Below are positions 45,901 through 57,476 of a DNA stretch of 64,000 nt, in pieces; position 1 is the stretch's first letter; each line of letters begins with the position of its first letter. This DNA comes from Bimuria novae-zelandiae CBS 107.79 (taxonomy: Eukaryota; Ascomycota; Dothideomycetes; Pleosporales; Didymosphaeriaceae), in assembly GCA_010015655.1 (NCBI GenBank), contig ML976699.1, forward strand, positions 310,001-374,000, in the 5' to 3' direction. The notes beneath the pieces were generated by a model. That model did no database searches. It was not told the DNA's origin and saw nothing but the letters and a program-made list of their open reading frames with translations. The position numbers and the translations under genes are program-made.

Positions 45901-46000
45901 CCTAAGCGCACAACCACATATTGACCCCGGTTCACCTTTTTAGTCCCCGAAGGAAAGTGGTGCAGCGTGAAGAACAAATTTCAGAGGAAGAACGGGGTAT
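42999..46000. repeat. gene-free repeat island 2 (TTTTAGAC family)
   Basis: About 3 kb without a gene but with strong internal order. TTTTAGAC begins at 43668, 44445, 45163, 45309, 45643, 45787 and 45892; variants (TTTTAGTCC, TTTTAGCCACT, TTTTAGATCCC) occur near 43812, 43963, 44308, 44410, 44747, 44867, 44901, 45053 and 45937. Between 44700 and 45310 units recur about every 145-165 bp: TTTTAGAC plus CCTCTTCCTCCCATG, then about 40 bp on TTTTAG plus AGAGCGCACA, then a GGAAG...TTCTTCCCACAT part. The rest is more diverged. The same family makes up island 1. No coding capacity, TIR or LTR is seen. Confidence 0.65.
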
Positions 46001-46505
46001 TTATAACCCCCCTCGCGGAAATACGGCGCTTTTCCTTCCTCCTTCGCATTCATTTGGCGCTGTTTCCGCCAGTATTCCGCGCCAGCAAACGACCAAGTCC
46101 ATACGCTGAAATGTGAAGGAGAAAGTGTGAGTTTAGCCACGAGGAGATTTACACATAGGAGCGCTGGAGCGCTGTGGTTTAATCTTGTACCGGGGAATCA
46201 AGGCATACCGTGTGCGCAGGGACCCGGATACGCCACATGCGAAATAGCGGCGGCTTCAATACGATTAGATGTCTTTCTACGCGCCGAACACGGATTGACA
46301 ACGTGCCCGCGCATCGAGAAAAAGTATGGCAGTGCAGGATCGAGATTATCGGGCAGAGCGCAAGTGACGCCGATGTAGCTTCATTTAAACATTAAATAGT
46401 CATTTCACCCTAGCCAGATACCTCCATGTACCCGACGCATTAACCCCCAGCCTTCCACTTCGTCCTCAATTTCCACATTAAGCTCCCAAACCCCCTTCCA
46501 CTCCC
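46001..46505. other. spacer after the peroxidase gene
   Basis: No gene or repeat unit is recognised here; it covers the 3' flank of the minus-strand peroxidase gene. Confidence 0.35.
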
Positions 46506-47597
46506 TCAATTCCGCGGCATAAACAGATTCCCCGCTTTAATCTCCCTCTTCGCATTGGTACTCGCAGGCAGCACATCCGTACAATCCACCATCCCTCCCG
46601 TCCCCGCTCTCCCAAACAACACCATCTTCCCCATGGCATCTGCAAACTTCCCGCTCCACTTCCCCGCATTGCCCACGAACCCCTTAAACTCTTTACCCAC
46701 GCCCGCATAGTTAGCGAGCTTGCTGTCGCTGGGAAACACGACAACGCCTTGGGGCGGGTTGAGGGTTTCGGCGTAGTACGTGACGTCCCAGCGGCCGGGT
46801 GTGGAGTCCTGCGACGCGCCTGAGTGGGCTGTGTCGAAGTTGAATTGGTTGGAAGTGGAGTGGGCGCCAAGGAGGGCAGCGAGGTCGACGTCGTTGAAGC
46901 CCTTGTCGGTGAAGAGCTTGGAGAGGGTGGCGGCGGGGGCGTTGACGTCGGGGAGGAGGCTGTGGGGGGCTGCGGTGGAGGAGGACGTGCGGCCGATCCA
47001 GGTCTTCACTCTGGGGCCGCCGGGGCATGTGACTATGGCGTGGGTGCCGGCGAAGACTAGGAGGGTAAGTGTGTGCGAGGGTGTGGGGAGAGGGCATATA
47101 GACATACCGACGAGGTCGGCAACACTGACGGAGTGCGCGGTGGCGAGGGCCTTGATGTCTGCAGCGATTTTCTCGAGACCCTTATTCTCGTTACGACTGC
47201 CTTCCTCAGCACTGAGGACTAGACTGCCATCGCAACCACCTTTGGCACCTTGAGCCGTGTTCCAGGCTTGGGATAGTCAGTATGAATATTGGCAAGAGCA
47301 ATGATAGGTACACTGACCTCCACAGTCATGGAAGACTAGACGAATAGCAGCCCGGGCATCTGGATTGCATTCGCCACCAGTCAAAAATTTCTGGGTCAAC
47401 TCCCTGGAGATCGTTGTCCAGACGGCAGGGCATTTGCCATCACCACTCCCACTGCTGCCAGAACTACCGCTGCCAGAACTACCGCTGCCAGAACTGCCGC
47501 CATTCTTGCGAGCAAATAATCGAGTCACGCCGGCGATGTCCGGGAACGACAGGGCCGCTGCGGAAGACGAGAAGAAGAGTATCGAAATGAAACGCAT
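46506..47597 (-). CDS. secreted class II (AA2) heme peroxidase
   Basis: Three exons on the minus strand: 47597-47318, 47266-47108 and 47056-46506; 329 residues. A signal peptide (MRFISILFFSSSAAAL) is followed by a low-complexity Gly-Ser repeat (about residues 33-53), then the peroxidase fold. Distal heme residues are Arg86 and His90 (AAIRLVFHDCGG); the proximal histidine is His212 (DLAALLGAHSTSNQF); GGCDGSLVLSAEE and CPGGPRVKTWIGR are standard blocks. Class II fungal peroxidases oxidise phenolics or lignin-type compounds with H2O2. The three acidic Mn-binding residues and an exposed catalytic Trp could not be placed with confidence, so it is best called a generic low-redox-type peroxidase. 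Both introns complete conserved motifs. Confidence 0.9.
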
Positions 47598-49487
47598 CTT
47601 GACTAATCCAATAAGATCAATGATTCGACGACAGATGTCTCTGGGGTTTTGCGTTTGAAAGATGCTGATAAGCTGAAGGAGAAGAGTATCTAAGGGTCGA
47701 CAGCGATAATTATATCTGCATTGCCCGCTTCACAACGAGACTCCAAATACGCAGCTGGTCGGCGACCATCTCTGCCTATCAGCCACAAGCTCGAACGTGG
47801 AGCTTGACTTGCTTCTCTATGGCTAGGCGAAGCTTAGGCGTCGGCCTCGCCATAATGGTGCATGTTGATACGAGTCACACGGGTATTGGGGACTGTTTAG
47901 CGAAGGACATATCGACAGGACCAGACGCTGTCCTGTCGGCAAGCAGAGACCCGGAAAGCTTAGCGCGATGTGTTGATCCATTGGGTGTCTAGAGGGCGGA
48001 TTCCAGAGGCGGATGTATCGAGCCAAGAGTATTATTTTATGCTGGAGCTGCTAATGTTCGAACCAGGGTGAATAGCATCAGACTGCCAGCAGAGCTTCAG
48101 AATCAGCGTTCTAAAAATAGTCACGTTTATGTAAACGAGGTTGTGTTGAGAGACATGCATATGTAGGATTCGTGCTTGCAGGTTGACCATGAGCTTGCAT
48201 AAGCTCGGCCAGTGTGACAATTAGACTTCTGGTGGTGAAGCGAGTGTGGCATGATTCAGACAGTCCACAATTCGGATGCTGCTCAACCCTAGAAGTTCCG
48301 TGCGCCCCGATGACTCCGAGAACCGGGATATATGAACAACAGGGTTTGGACAGCGAAGCATTTTGAGAAATGTGTAGCGAAGCGTGGCGTTGAAGGCTGA
48401 AAGACTCAGGGACTGACCGGAAGCGGTAGTGTGGCGGCCTGGATTTTGCAGGCGCAGGCAGATGATTGGTTGATAAACGGACAAGCTCCAGCTCAAGCTT
48501 TGCTGCTCAGCTCAAGCTTTACAGCTCAGCTCACCAAGAACTGTGCCGTAAATCGTACCATCCGAGACAGCTAGTTGTCACTAACGTGGCACACGGTCTG
48601 ACAAACGATCAGCTAGAGGTATTGAAACATCTAGACTGACTAGAGACGTGCACAGATTTGGCGAGACAATAGATTTGCTATCATGCCTCCCTGCACAATG
48701 GTTCTTCTCAGTCGCCACTGTGTGACAACGCATAATAGGTCGTTTGTCAACCATTGGTGCGGCTCATATCCCAAGAAGAGTCCCTGGAATGGAGAATTTG
48801 ACGAAGCGCCTCAGTAAGTAAGCTAGCCAGCGAAGTCCCGATTGCTGGGTCTACAAGTTCTACTAAAAAAAAAATAGGCGAGGCGCAGTCCAGATTGCTG
48901 GGTCCGCAGATCTCACCGGAGAACTGGGTGAGACGGTCATTCTTTTAGACATATTCCAGGTGTACTCGGACCCTTCCTGCAACACTGTGTTGGGAAGTCA
49001 GTTACCGTGTGTTACCCTGACGAGAAGATACAATGGCCGGCCATACTAGATTTTTCTCTTGGTCCAGTTACTTACGGTAGGATTTGACTGCGGCCGGTCT
49101 TATCAGTCTCAAGAGCTCGCACAACGCTGGATGTGGCACGTCGAGGCGTGGACACCCTGCGACCGCTACAGTATGTTCCCGTGGCTGAGTCCAGCCAGGA
49201 GTGGCTCTTTGATGCGGTGTGCGATAGCATGACGCAGGGAGGCCGGACAGAAGTTTTCCCGGTCAGTTTACGAATGCCTCTGAAGTATTCACTCCTCAAC
49301 AGGCATCATCCCTCCTTCTTCGTGTGGCTGAGCCCGAGTGGTGGGCCTACCTGCTAGACACTGATTAAAACTCGCACTCTGGGCGGTCATAACAAGCTTT
49401 CAGTTCTCTTGGATTCTGCGGCACTGTCATCTTGTTGTTCTTGACGTCCGAACCTATTCTCTAAGCTGTAGTGTACGCGAGCGAATC
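47598..49487. other. intergenic spacer
   Basis: It contains the possible gene at 48684-49368 (own entry). At 48484-48530 a short tandem repeat of CAGCTCAAGCTTT occurs. A 29-bp stretch around GATTGCTGGGTC is present twice (about 48828 and 48893). Nothing else is recognised. Confidence 0.35.
48684..49368 (+). CDS. possible multi-exon gene, hypothetical
   Basis: Support is best for the 3' part: an open frame LDVARRGVDTLRPLQYVPVAESSQEWLFDAVCDSMTQ...EVFP to 49261, then a GTCAGT...CAACAG intron (49262-49302), then ASSLLLRVAEPEWWAYLLDTD ending in TAA at 49366-49368. Upstream, an ATG at 48684 opens 46 codons ending at a GTAAGT site, and a piece VTVCYPDEKIQWPAILDFSLGPVTYG lies near 49003-49077, but I cannot join these pieces with credible introns. 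The family is unknown. It may be a real gene whose internal splicing I misread, or a decayed one. Confidence 0.35.
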
Positions 49488-51419
49488 ATGAACGGCGGAT
49501 TGCAAAGTCACGATACCGGTGGACGGACTCCCAGCGACAGCTCTATCGATGATGCTGAGAAGGGAATGTCAGGTGCCATGCATCCGTTACCATTCGTGTA
49601 TCTGGGTCAGAAGGCGACGAGAACTTCCCACTCACATTTGCTTCCTATCTCACCAATACATGAAGGGATTACCCCCCTTTCCAGTGTCCCGGAGCTCCCA
49701 CTATCGCGTCCATTACCAACTCCTCAAACCAGCAATGACAAAGTCCCAGAAGTTATGGTCAAGAAGTCCAATCCGCTCAAGCCTAAAATAGGACGGTGGA
49801 TCCTATTCGATCTCTGGTTCAACACATACCGAAAATTCTTCACCATCGTTACCCTACTCAATTTGACTGGAATCATTTTGGCTTCACTGGGCAGATTTCG
49901 ATATGCGGAAAATCACTCGGGTGCATTAGTTTTGGGCAACTTGCTATGCGCTATTCTTTTCCGGAACGAGTTGTGGATGCGGTTCTTGTACGGCGTTTTC
50001 ATCTATGGATTGCGAAGTGTGCGTAACTCTCCTCGATGCCCCGATCGGCACCTGACTAGCTTGTATAGTGGGCTCCTTTGCCAATCAAATACGCGGCGAC
50101 TTCCATTTTACAGCATGTTGGTGGCATTCATTCTGGATGCGCGCTATCAGGTACTGCGTAAGGAGACGTCTCTCCTTAAAGAGTACGCTGACACATTGTA
50201 GATGGCTACTCTATAAGGTTATCGACATCATCCGTTACCATGCGGTGCAGCACCCGGCTGTGCTTGCTAGTGGTATCGTCACCAACCTACTCATCTTCAT
50301 TTCCGTTCTAAGCGCCTTCCCATGGGTTCGCGACACCTATCATAATGTCTTTGAGAAACACCACCGATTCATTGGATGGCTAGGTCTCGCAGTAAGCTTT
50401 TAGTTCGAGTGTCTCAGTGCAGACAGTGACTGATGTATGGCAGACAACCTGGGTATTCGTAGTGATGGGTAACATTTACGACATCAAGACCGGGCAATGG
50501 AGGTCAGACGCCCACGTTCTCATCAGTGGCCAAGAGCTCTGGTTCGCCGTCTTTATGACCACATTGTACGTACTGTACCCGGCCTTAAAGATTAGTATTA
50601 AATTGTCCCAGCGTCCTCATCCCATGGGTCACTCTTCGGCAAGTTCCCGTGGAGGTTGAGATTGTGAGGCTCCTTCGATCCCCGATCGTACGCACCTAAC
50701 ACAACATAGCCGTCCTCTAAGGTTGCAGTCATCCGATTCAAGCGCGGCATGCAACAAGGCCTCTTGGGTCGCATCAGCCGCACGTCCATCATGGAATACC
50801 ATGCCTTCGGCATCATCAGCGAGGGCCGTCACTCACCTTACCACTACATGATTTGCGGCGTACAAGGCGACTTTACGAGAGGGCTTGTGGCCGACCCACC
50901 CAAGTCGGTGTGGACCCGGGAACTAAAGTTCGGTACGAGTCGCCTTCTCGCAGCCCCTCAGCTGTATCACTATGATGCTGACTCACACCAGCTGGTGTCG
51001 GCCACGCCTCCGCCATGTTTCGTCGTGGCATCCGCGTTTGCACGGGAACGGGCATCGGCGCCGCTCTGTCTACCTGCATCCAGTCGCCCAACTGGTTCCT
51101 TATTTGGATCGGATCGGACCAAGAGCGAACGTTCGGTCCCACAATCACAGGGCTGATCCACAACAACATCGAACCAGGTCGCATGATACTGTGGGATAGC
51201 AAGAAGAGGGGTGGACGCCCAAATATCATGGAGCTGCTCAAGGAGACGTGGGAGGTATGGCAAGCAGAGGTTATCTTCATCACGAGCAACATGCAGGGCA
51301 ACGATGAGATGATGCAAGGCTGTCGCGCTGGTAACTGCTCCCTTTGTGACTATGTGAAGCTTCTACTGACCGAACTTACAGCGGGGCTGCATGCCTTTGG
51401 TACGTTGTGGGATTTCTAA
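49488..51419 (+). CDS. TmpA-like membrane flavoprotein oxidoreductase
   Basis: Eight exons: 49488-50018, 50069-50157, 50202-50391, 50444-50565, 50612-50663, 50710-50932, 50992-51330 and 51382-51419; 527 residues with no stop. A soluble, Ser/Pro-rich N-terminus leads to several membrane segments (FFTIVTLLNLTGIILASLG, GALVLGNLLCAILFRNELWM, VLASGIVTNLLIFISVLSAF, FIGWLGLATTWVFVVMG, ELWFAVFMTTFVLIPWVTL). The cytosolic C-terminal half carries SPYHYMICGVQGDFTRGLV, RRGIRVCTGTGIGAALSTC and the end QGCRAAGLHAFGTLWDF, the ferredoxin-reductase-like part shared by Aspergillus TmpA and the C-terminus of TmpL. TmpA is linked to conidiation signalling and TmpL to redox balance in other fungi. All seven introns were chosen to complete conserved text. 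The RIP-affected transposon block starts 98 bp after the stop. Confidence 0.85.
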
Positions 51420-51517
51420 GCATGTCAGTTTTAAAAAGGATGACGCAATAAACGTATGGGAGTTCGGACATTAAAAGACTGTTGTGGTATAGAGGTGTTC
51501 GCAAAGCTTGTACCGTA

Positions 51518-54500
51518 GGTTGGCAGTTGGCGCGCCGTGTCACCGAACGCGCCACCCCACCATGCAATGCCCCAACTTCAACGCGCTGCATCTCCACCAA
51601 TATAGACCTAATAAAGGCCGCGATAGAAGCAACTAAATTATAGAAGCTAAAAAATTTATTTTTATATTAAAAAAATTTTTTTTTTTTAGTATTATATAAT
51701 TTATACTAATACGCTAGTATAAGCGTTTTATTAGCTAATAGTAGGTTCTTATATAATATAGCTAAAATATTACCTAATAGTAAGAATAGAAGCTTCTATA
51801 ATATATTAAGCGCTTTACTAAACGTAGGCTTTCTTTTATATAGTAAATATTATAGAGCTTTACCTCTATAGCAGCTAAAAAGAATATTAGCTTATTATAA
51901 ATTAACTACTTTATCTAGCGTTACGCTGAATCCCTAATATTATAATAAATAATTCGTATTAATAATAATAATTATAAACCTAATTCCCTAGCTAAATATA
52001 AGTTTTACTTTAATCTCTTATACGAAGGTGCCTTTTAAAAGTCCTTGCCCACCTTAACAAGCAGGGATATACGCCACGTTCCTAATTTAGATATATATCT
52101 AATTACCTAAGTCTATTAAGATTCCTATTTTTCTTATACTCGTTACCTCCTTCTAGCTTAATAATCTTCTTAATATAGATAGTAATACGCTTAGTCTAAG
52201 CCTAGATCTTTTCTTAAGGTAGATCTCGCCAGCACTACCCCTAAACACGAATAGACTCTACTCTACTTTTTAGTATACATTTTTTTATAGTAGCTCTTTT
52301 TATTTATAGCTAGCAAGGTTTAATAGCGTTTAAATTAAGTAAATTACTGTACTAGAGTAGCTTCGTAATATTATAGATACTATATATATAGCTCTAGACG
52401 TAATAATTGTAAGAAAGCGCCTTATCTTTTTATATAATTATTTTTAATAATTTTACTTCGCACTTTTTAGCAAAGGGTATAAACTTTAAAAGTAAAATAA
52501 ACGTTTAGTATTAATACTAATTAATACTTAATTCTCTACTTTAGCTAACCTTTCTAGTCTTCTTGTTCTACATTTATTAAGATTATTATTTAAGCTTATT
52601 ATGTAGAGCAAGGTGACGTATGTTATTTTTAAACTTTTATTATACCTTTATAATAGGCTCTAGCTCTTAGTTTAGCTTTTTAATTTAAGTAGTAGTTTTC
52701 TTTTCTTTCTTTATTTCTAGCGTCTAGTAGTAATAGGGCCTTTTCTTATTATATAAAAAGCATCCCTGGAATATAAACTTAGAGTAGCCGTTTTATTTAA
52801 TATAGATATAACTTTAAATAAATACCTTATTAGCCTTTCGCTATATTCTATATCCTCTACGCCTATAAAGGAGAACTATAGATATTTGATTAAACTAAAT
52901 AATATTCTTCTAATTCTTAATTATCTAGTGTTTATGCTGTAGACACTAGTTATACTAAGCCTCTTTTATTTTTTTTTTAGCTTTATCTTCTAATCGTTAC
53001 AGTAAAAATATTAAATCCTGTTTAACTAAGCGCTCTAGCAATATTAGCGTAAGACTTTTTTATTTATAGTAGTTAGTGCGTATGCTATTAATTACTTTTT
53101 ATATAATTTTATTCTACTTTAAGGGCCTACTAAAGTAATTGCTATTTTTAAGATATTTATCTATAAGCTTAAGTAGTGGCTAGTATAAATTAAATGCTTA
53201 TTTAATTACTTACTTAAATATTAAGTTAATTATCTGCTTTAGAATCCTTATTGGACTTTTTAGTAGCCTTAAGAGTAATTATTAAAGCCTTAGTAGTAAT
53301 ATCGTAAGGAGCTATAATAAAGATGGTATTAATGAGAGTGCAGGTATAGAGGGGTTATGAGGTTAGAAGTAAAGGCCACGTAGGCTTGGAGATGCTTCCC
53401 AATTCAGAACGTAGCGTATATTCCTGCTTGCCAAGGTTGGCAAGGACTTTTGAAAGGCACCTCCGTAGTAGAAGATAAAGTAGTATTAGATTAAAGCTTA
53501 AGATATCTATAATATAAAAAAAAATCTTACTTAGTATTACCTTTTGCTTAAAGAGAATCTTTCATATGCCTCTATATACGCTGATAAATCTGTCTAAAAT
53601 CTAGCTTTAATTTATTAGGCTACCTTTATAAATATATAATTAAGTTAGATTAAAGATCTTAACCCTTGACACTATTAGGCTTTTATTACTATATTTAAAT
53701 ATAGCTAGTTAGGTAATTAAATAAGCCTTATATAGTTATATCAAGTATTTAATCGTCTTATAAAAGCTATAGAAAGATAATTTTATTAACTATGAATTTT
53801 TAATACCCATAAATCTTATATTATTATAGATTTTATGAACTATTATAATTATACCAAGATCCTATTAGCTATTTATTTACTTTATTTACCCAATATATTA
53901 CAGCCTCTTAATATTTATATATTTAAGCTTCTATAAACTGCGTATTTAAATAAGCTATTAGTCTTTCTATGGAATAGCTAGGAACTAGCCTCTATTGCTA
54001 AGAGAGACTTCTTTAGTCTATTCTAAAAGGCCTGGGCTAGTACTATAAGATAGCTAGTAATACTTTAGGCCTTTAAAGCAACTAGTATCTCCCCCCTGAA
54101 TCTAATAACTATCCTTAATAGATTTAATTAAGAATAGATTTAATTAAGCTTAGCTACCTAAGTAAGAATTATAAAAAAGCCTAACTTTAGTACTTAGTAC
54201 TTTAAATTAAAGAAAGATTAACTATCTACTAAATGCTATTATTAATGTAAAGGATAATAAGAAGGCCAAGAAGCTAAGTTAAACTATATATTTTATCTCT
54301 ATATAAAAGTAACTTTTAAAGCATAAAAATAAAGGCCTGTAAGAGGCTTTAGAAACGTAAAAAAAATACTTAAAGTAAAATAAGCTATTACCTTTTAATT
54401 AGCTGAATAAGTATTATAGTAAAGCTATTTTTTATTACTTTATAGCTTATAGTACGCCGGCAATTATTAATACTAAAAAGATACTAAAGAGTAGTAACTA

Positions 54501-55015
54501 TAGCTTTAAAAAGTAAGTAAGTAGTAGCCTATTAGACTAGTTAGTAGCTTAAAATAAGGCTACTCTAGAAAAGGTAATTACTTAAGTAGCTACTAAAGAT
54601 ATACGCGTAAAGTAGAAAGCTAATAAGGCTACTAAGTATCGCCTTAAGTAATAGTCCCGTAAGGCATAAACTTAACTTTAAAAACGTATTAAAATATTTA
54701 AATTAAGTAATAAAAAGGTCTTAAAGCCTCTTAATAAGTCTATTAAGAAAAAATAGCCTTAGTATAAGGCTATAGATATTAATAAAGCCTTATCTACTAT
54801 ATCTACCTTATAGATAAGTAGTAGCTATATCGTTTAAACACTAAGTAGATATTTATAATTAAATTTAATAATAATTACTTATAGACTTACGAGACCTTAA
54901 CTATAGAAAATCTCGTAATAATATTAATTATAGGTGGCTTAGTAGCCTTATATTACTAGCTAAATAATTATAGTAGGGTAGCGCATTTAGTAACACGGAA
55001 CGCTAACTGCCAAGC
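51518..55015 (+). mobile_element. pogo/Fot1-like DNA transposon A (degenerate, interrupted)
   Basis: Terminal inverted repeats are visible: GGTTGGCAGTTGGCGCGCCG at the left, and at the right (reverse strand) GCTTGGCAGTTAGCGTTCCG, about 38 bp with mostly transition differences. The element is flanked by TA at 51516-51517 and 55016-55017. A Tc1-like element sits inside (52023-53465); without it the length is about 2.05 kb, normal for Fot1-like elements. The plus-strand frame still shows the DDE_1 tail: an IIDFMNYYNYTKILLAIYL-like stretch, LQPLNIYIFKLL, ending FKATSISPLNLITILNRFN, then KNKGLEALET-like and basic text. Many TAG/TAA stops stand where Gln or Trp is expected. The first 80 bp are unmutated and GC-rich. 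Confidence 0.85.
52023..53465 (-). mobile_element. Tc1/mariner-like transposon nested in pogo copy A
   Basis: Inverted repeats of about 57 bp bound it: CGAAGGTGCCTTTTAAAAGT at the left and, on the other strand at the right, CGGAGGTGCCTTTCAAAAGT. TA stands at both edges (52021-52022 and 53466-53467), and the pogo sequence on either side joins across one TA when compared with the related copy near 56930. The minus strand carries a decayed DDE_3-type transposase (about 53.2 to 52.1 kb): FIFQGCFLYNKKRPYYY, KDKALSYNYYV for the usual EDKAPSHxHH, and LNLNAIKPCQ for the usual SPDLNxIExxW. Frame stops are mostly one transition from Gln, Arg or Trp codons. Confidence 0.85.
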
Positions 55016-55017
55016 TA

Positions 55018-57476
55018 TAGTACTAGAGCTTGATAGGTCGTGCGCGCTGTTAGGTCATACACATCCTAATAAAATTACTCCCTCTCTTAAACGCGTCATA
55101 ACTCTACTAATATAGACCTAATGCTAGCTATAATTAATAATATTAAATTACTAGCACTAGAAGAATAATTCTTATATACTTAAATAGCTAAAAAGTATAG
55201 TATTATACGCTTGACGTTAATTGGTAAGTATAAACACGTTGCATCTTCTTATATAATTTACGTTATGTAGTGGCCTTATTAGTAGCTTGAAACTTAGCAC
55301 TCTATTTCTATGCTACTATGGCTCTACTTTTCACTATTTTTAAAGGCCCTAACTATACATATTAAGAAAACATTTAGGTACCTTTAAATCCTCTCCTTTA
55401 CTATTATTAATTATAACCTTAATTTTAGTATATTACTTAGTATTTGCGACTACTATATACTTTTATATATAGTATAAGATAAAGGCGTATGCAGGTAAAC
55501 GTTAAGCTTTAATATTATTACCTTTAGGCTAAGAGGAACTAAACTAGCGCTTTTAAAAATTCTAATTTTTTTTTAAAATATTATCTTTTATAATTACTAC
55601 CTTAAAGTAGTAATAAAGTATAGGAGGAACTTAATTTTAGTAATATATATAATATAGTTACGTATTAGATCCTTAGCTTAGTGCCTATACGCCTTCTTTA
55701 ACAGCGCAAAACACCTTATATTTAGAGGCTATAAGAGGTATAATAAATACACAGATATATAGAAATTTATAATTTTATTTTCCTTATAATAGTTTTATAA
55801 TTTCAGCGAGTTATAGCTCTTATAGTCATTAACAATAAGTAAACGTGATATACTAATAGTATGCCTTTATATATACTTATTAAAGTACTTTAACTATTAT
55901 AGACTAAGCTTATTTATTATCTAGCCATTTTTAGAAATCATAATAACTTAATTATAAGTTAGATCATGTTTCTCATACTAGACAGATAGTACTTGCCTTA
56001 AAAAAAATAAAAAAAGGTAGAATTGTCTATCCTATCGCGTTAATATCTTTAATAACTATAGTCTCTATATAGTTACTTTATTATATGCTCTTTAGCTATT
56101 CTCATTGCTTAAAGCTTATAAGAACTATTTTAATTAATATTATACCTATTATAAGGCTAGTCTTATTAAAGTTATAAAAGTCCTTATCTAGGATACTATG
56201 CTTAGCTTTAGTATTCTTTATAAGCTGGAACTACTCCTGTATAATATTAGGATCTTTATAAAGGGCTTTCTTATAGTTATACTTTTAATTAAACTTTATT
56301 ATAAGCTCTAGCTAACGCTTAATAAAGTTTATAGCTTACTTTTAACTAACTAGTCGTTAGTTACGCTTAGTCTATAAAATATTAGCTTTATCTACTACTA
56401 TAGTAAGCTAAAATAAAAATTCTTACTCGTCGAAGTTATATGAATCTTAAATAAGTACTTAATCCTTTATTAGAAGGAGTTTTTTTAAGTTAAAGGTATA
56501 ATTATATTATAAAGTAATACTAGTGCGTCTCGTGCTTAGAATACTTTAAAAAATATTATAAATAATAGTAGCGCGTTGCTAACTTAGTATTATATCTTAT
56601 TTAATAGCCTAAATTATAAGCCATATACGAACTTCTTTTAATTATAGTAGCTAATAAGGTGGTTAAGATAGTGCGTTGTACTATGGGTGATAGTATGTTT
56701 TAGTGGGGTCTTGGCAGAGTTATTAGCTCGCTTGCCTAATTAGTTCGCTTACCAGATACGTTAGTAAATAATATAAAGCTTTGTCTCTATAATAGCTAAA
56801 ATGGAAATTAGTATATTATAGGTTAATTACTTTATTTAGACTAACGTTAAATCTTTAATATTATAATAAATGGCTAGTACTAATAGTAATTACTATAAAA
56901 CTTTTTTTTTGCTAAATATAAGCTTTAATTTAAACTTCTATAGTAAAAGATTAGGCAGTATTAGATTAAGACTTGGTATATATATAATATAGATAAAAAA
57001 GGCTACCTGCTTAGTATTACCTTACGCTTAAAGAGGATCTTTAATAGGCCTCTATATAAAAGTGAGGTAGTAAGGTACGCTATTTAAAATAGTAGTTATA
57101 AATAAATATTAATTATTACTTATATTGGTGCAAACAGATCCGTCCTAAACCTAGCTCTAATTTAGTAGGCTACCTTTATAGATATATAATTAAGATAGAT
57201 AAAAGACCTTAATCCTTAATACTATTACATTTCTATTATAGTATTAGAATTTAGCTAAATTAATATTTAAATTTTTTTAATATAGCTTTAATAAGTATTT
57301 AATTACCTTAGAGAGTTAAAAGCAAGATAAATATATTAACTATTAATTTAATAGCTGTAGATCTTATATTACTATGGATTTTATTAACATTTATAATTTG
57401 AATAAAATTTGGTTAATTATTAATTTATTATATTTAACGGATACGCTATAGCTTCTAGATATTTATATATTTAAGT
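55018..57476 (+). mobile_element. pogo-like copy B, left part (degenerate)
   Basis: Near 55090-55240 the plus strand reads like the transposase N-terminus: NIDLMLAI...FLYT-stop-IAKKYSIIRLTLIGKYKHVASS, the HTH_psq-type opening also seen in weaker form in copy A near 51597. A minus-strand element then intervenes (see next entry). From about 56760 to 57476 the sequence matches copy A at about 51840-52015 and then at 53470-53950, with many transitions. The right part resumes at 63129 beyond the copia element. The left TIR of this copy was not found. Confidence 0.6.
55245..56755 (-). mobile_element. pogo-like element C on the minus strand (degenerate)
   Basis: The minus strand holds a decayed DDE_1 transposase in order: FQLIKNTKAKHSILDKDFYN, INAIGQTILPFLFF, ISKNGINNKLSL-like text, RLLIVNDYKSYNS, LQPLNIRCFALLKKAYRH, then SASLVPLSLKVIILKLNVYL, and near 55250 a basic tail (SAKFQATNKATT-stop-RKLYKK). 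These are the ordered blocks of Fot1-like transposases. Stops replace Gln and Trp throughout. Neither TIR was found, so both ends are approximate and the element may be truncated. Confidence 0.7.

Noticed and set aside
48484..48530. CAGCTCAAGCTTT short tandem repeat
   Set aside because: Only about two to three partial copies; a simple local duplication without further support.
50151..50201. Intron donor at 50151 (GTACTG) in the TmpA-like gene
   Set aside because: It puts the next exon out of frame. The donor GTAAGG at 50158 keeps the conserved CALSGTAWLLYK text.
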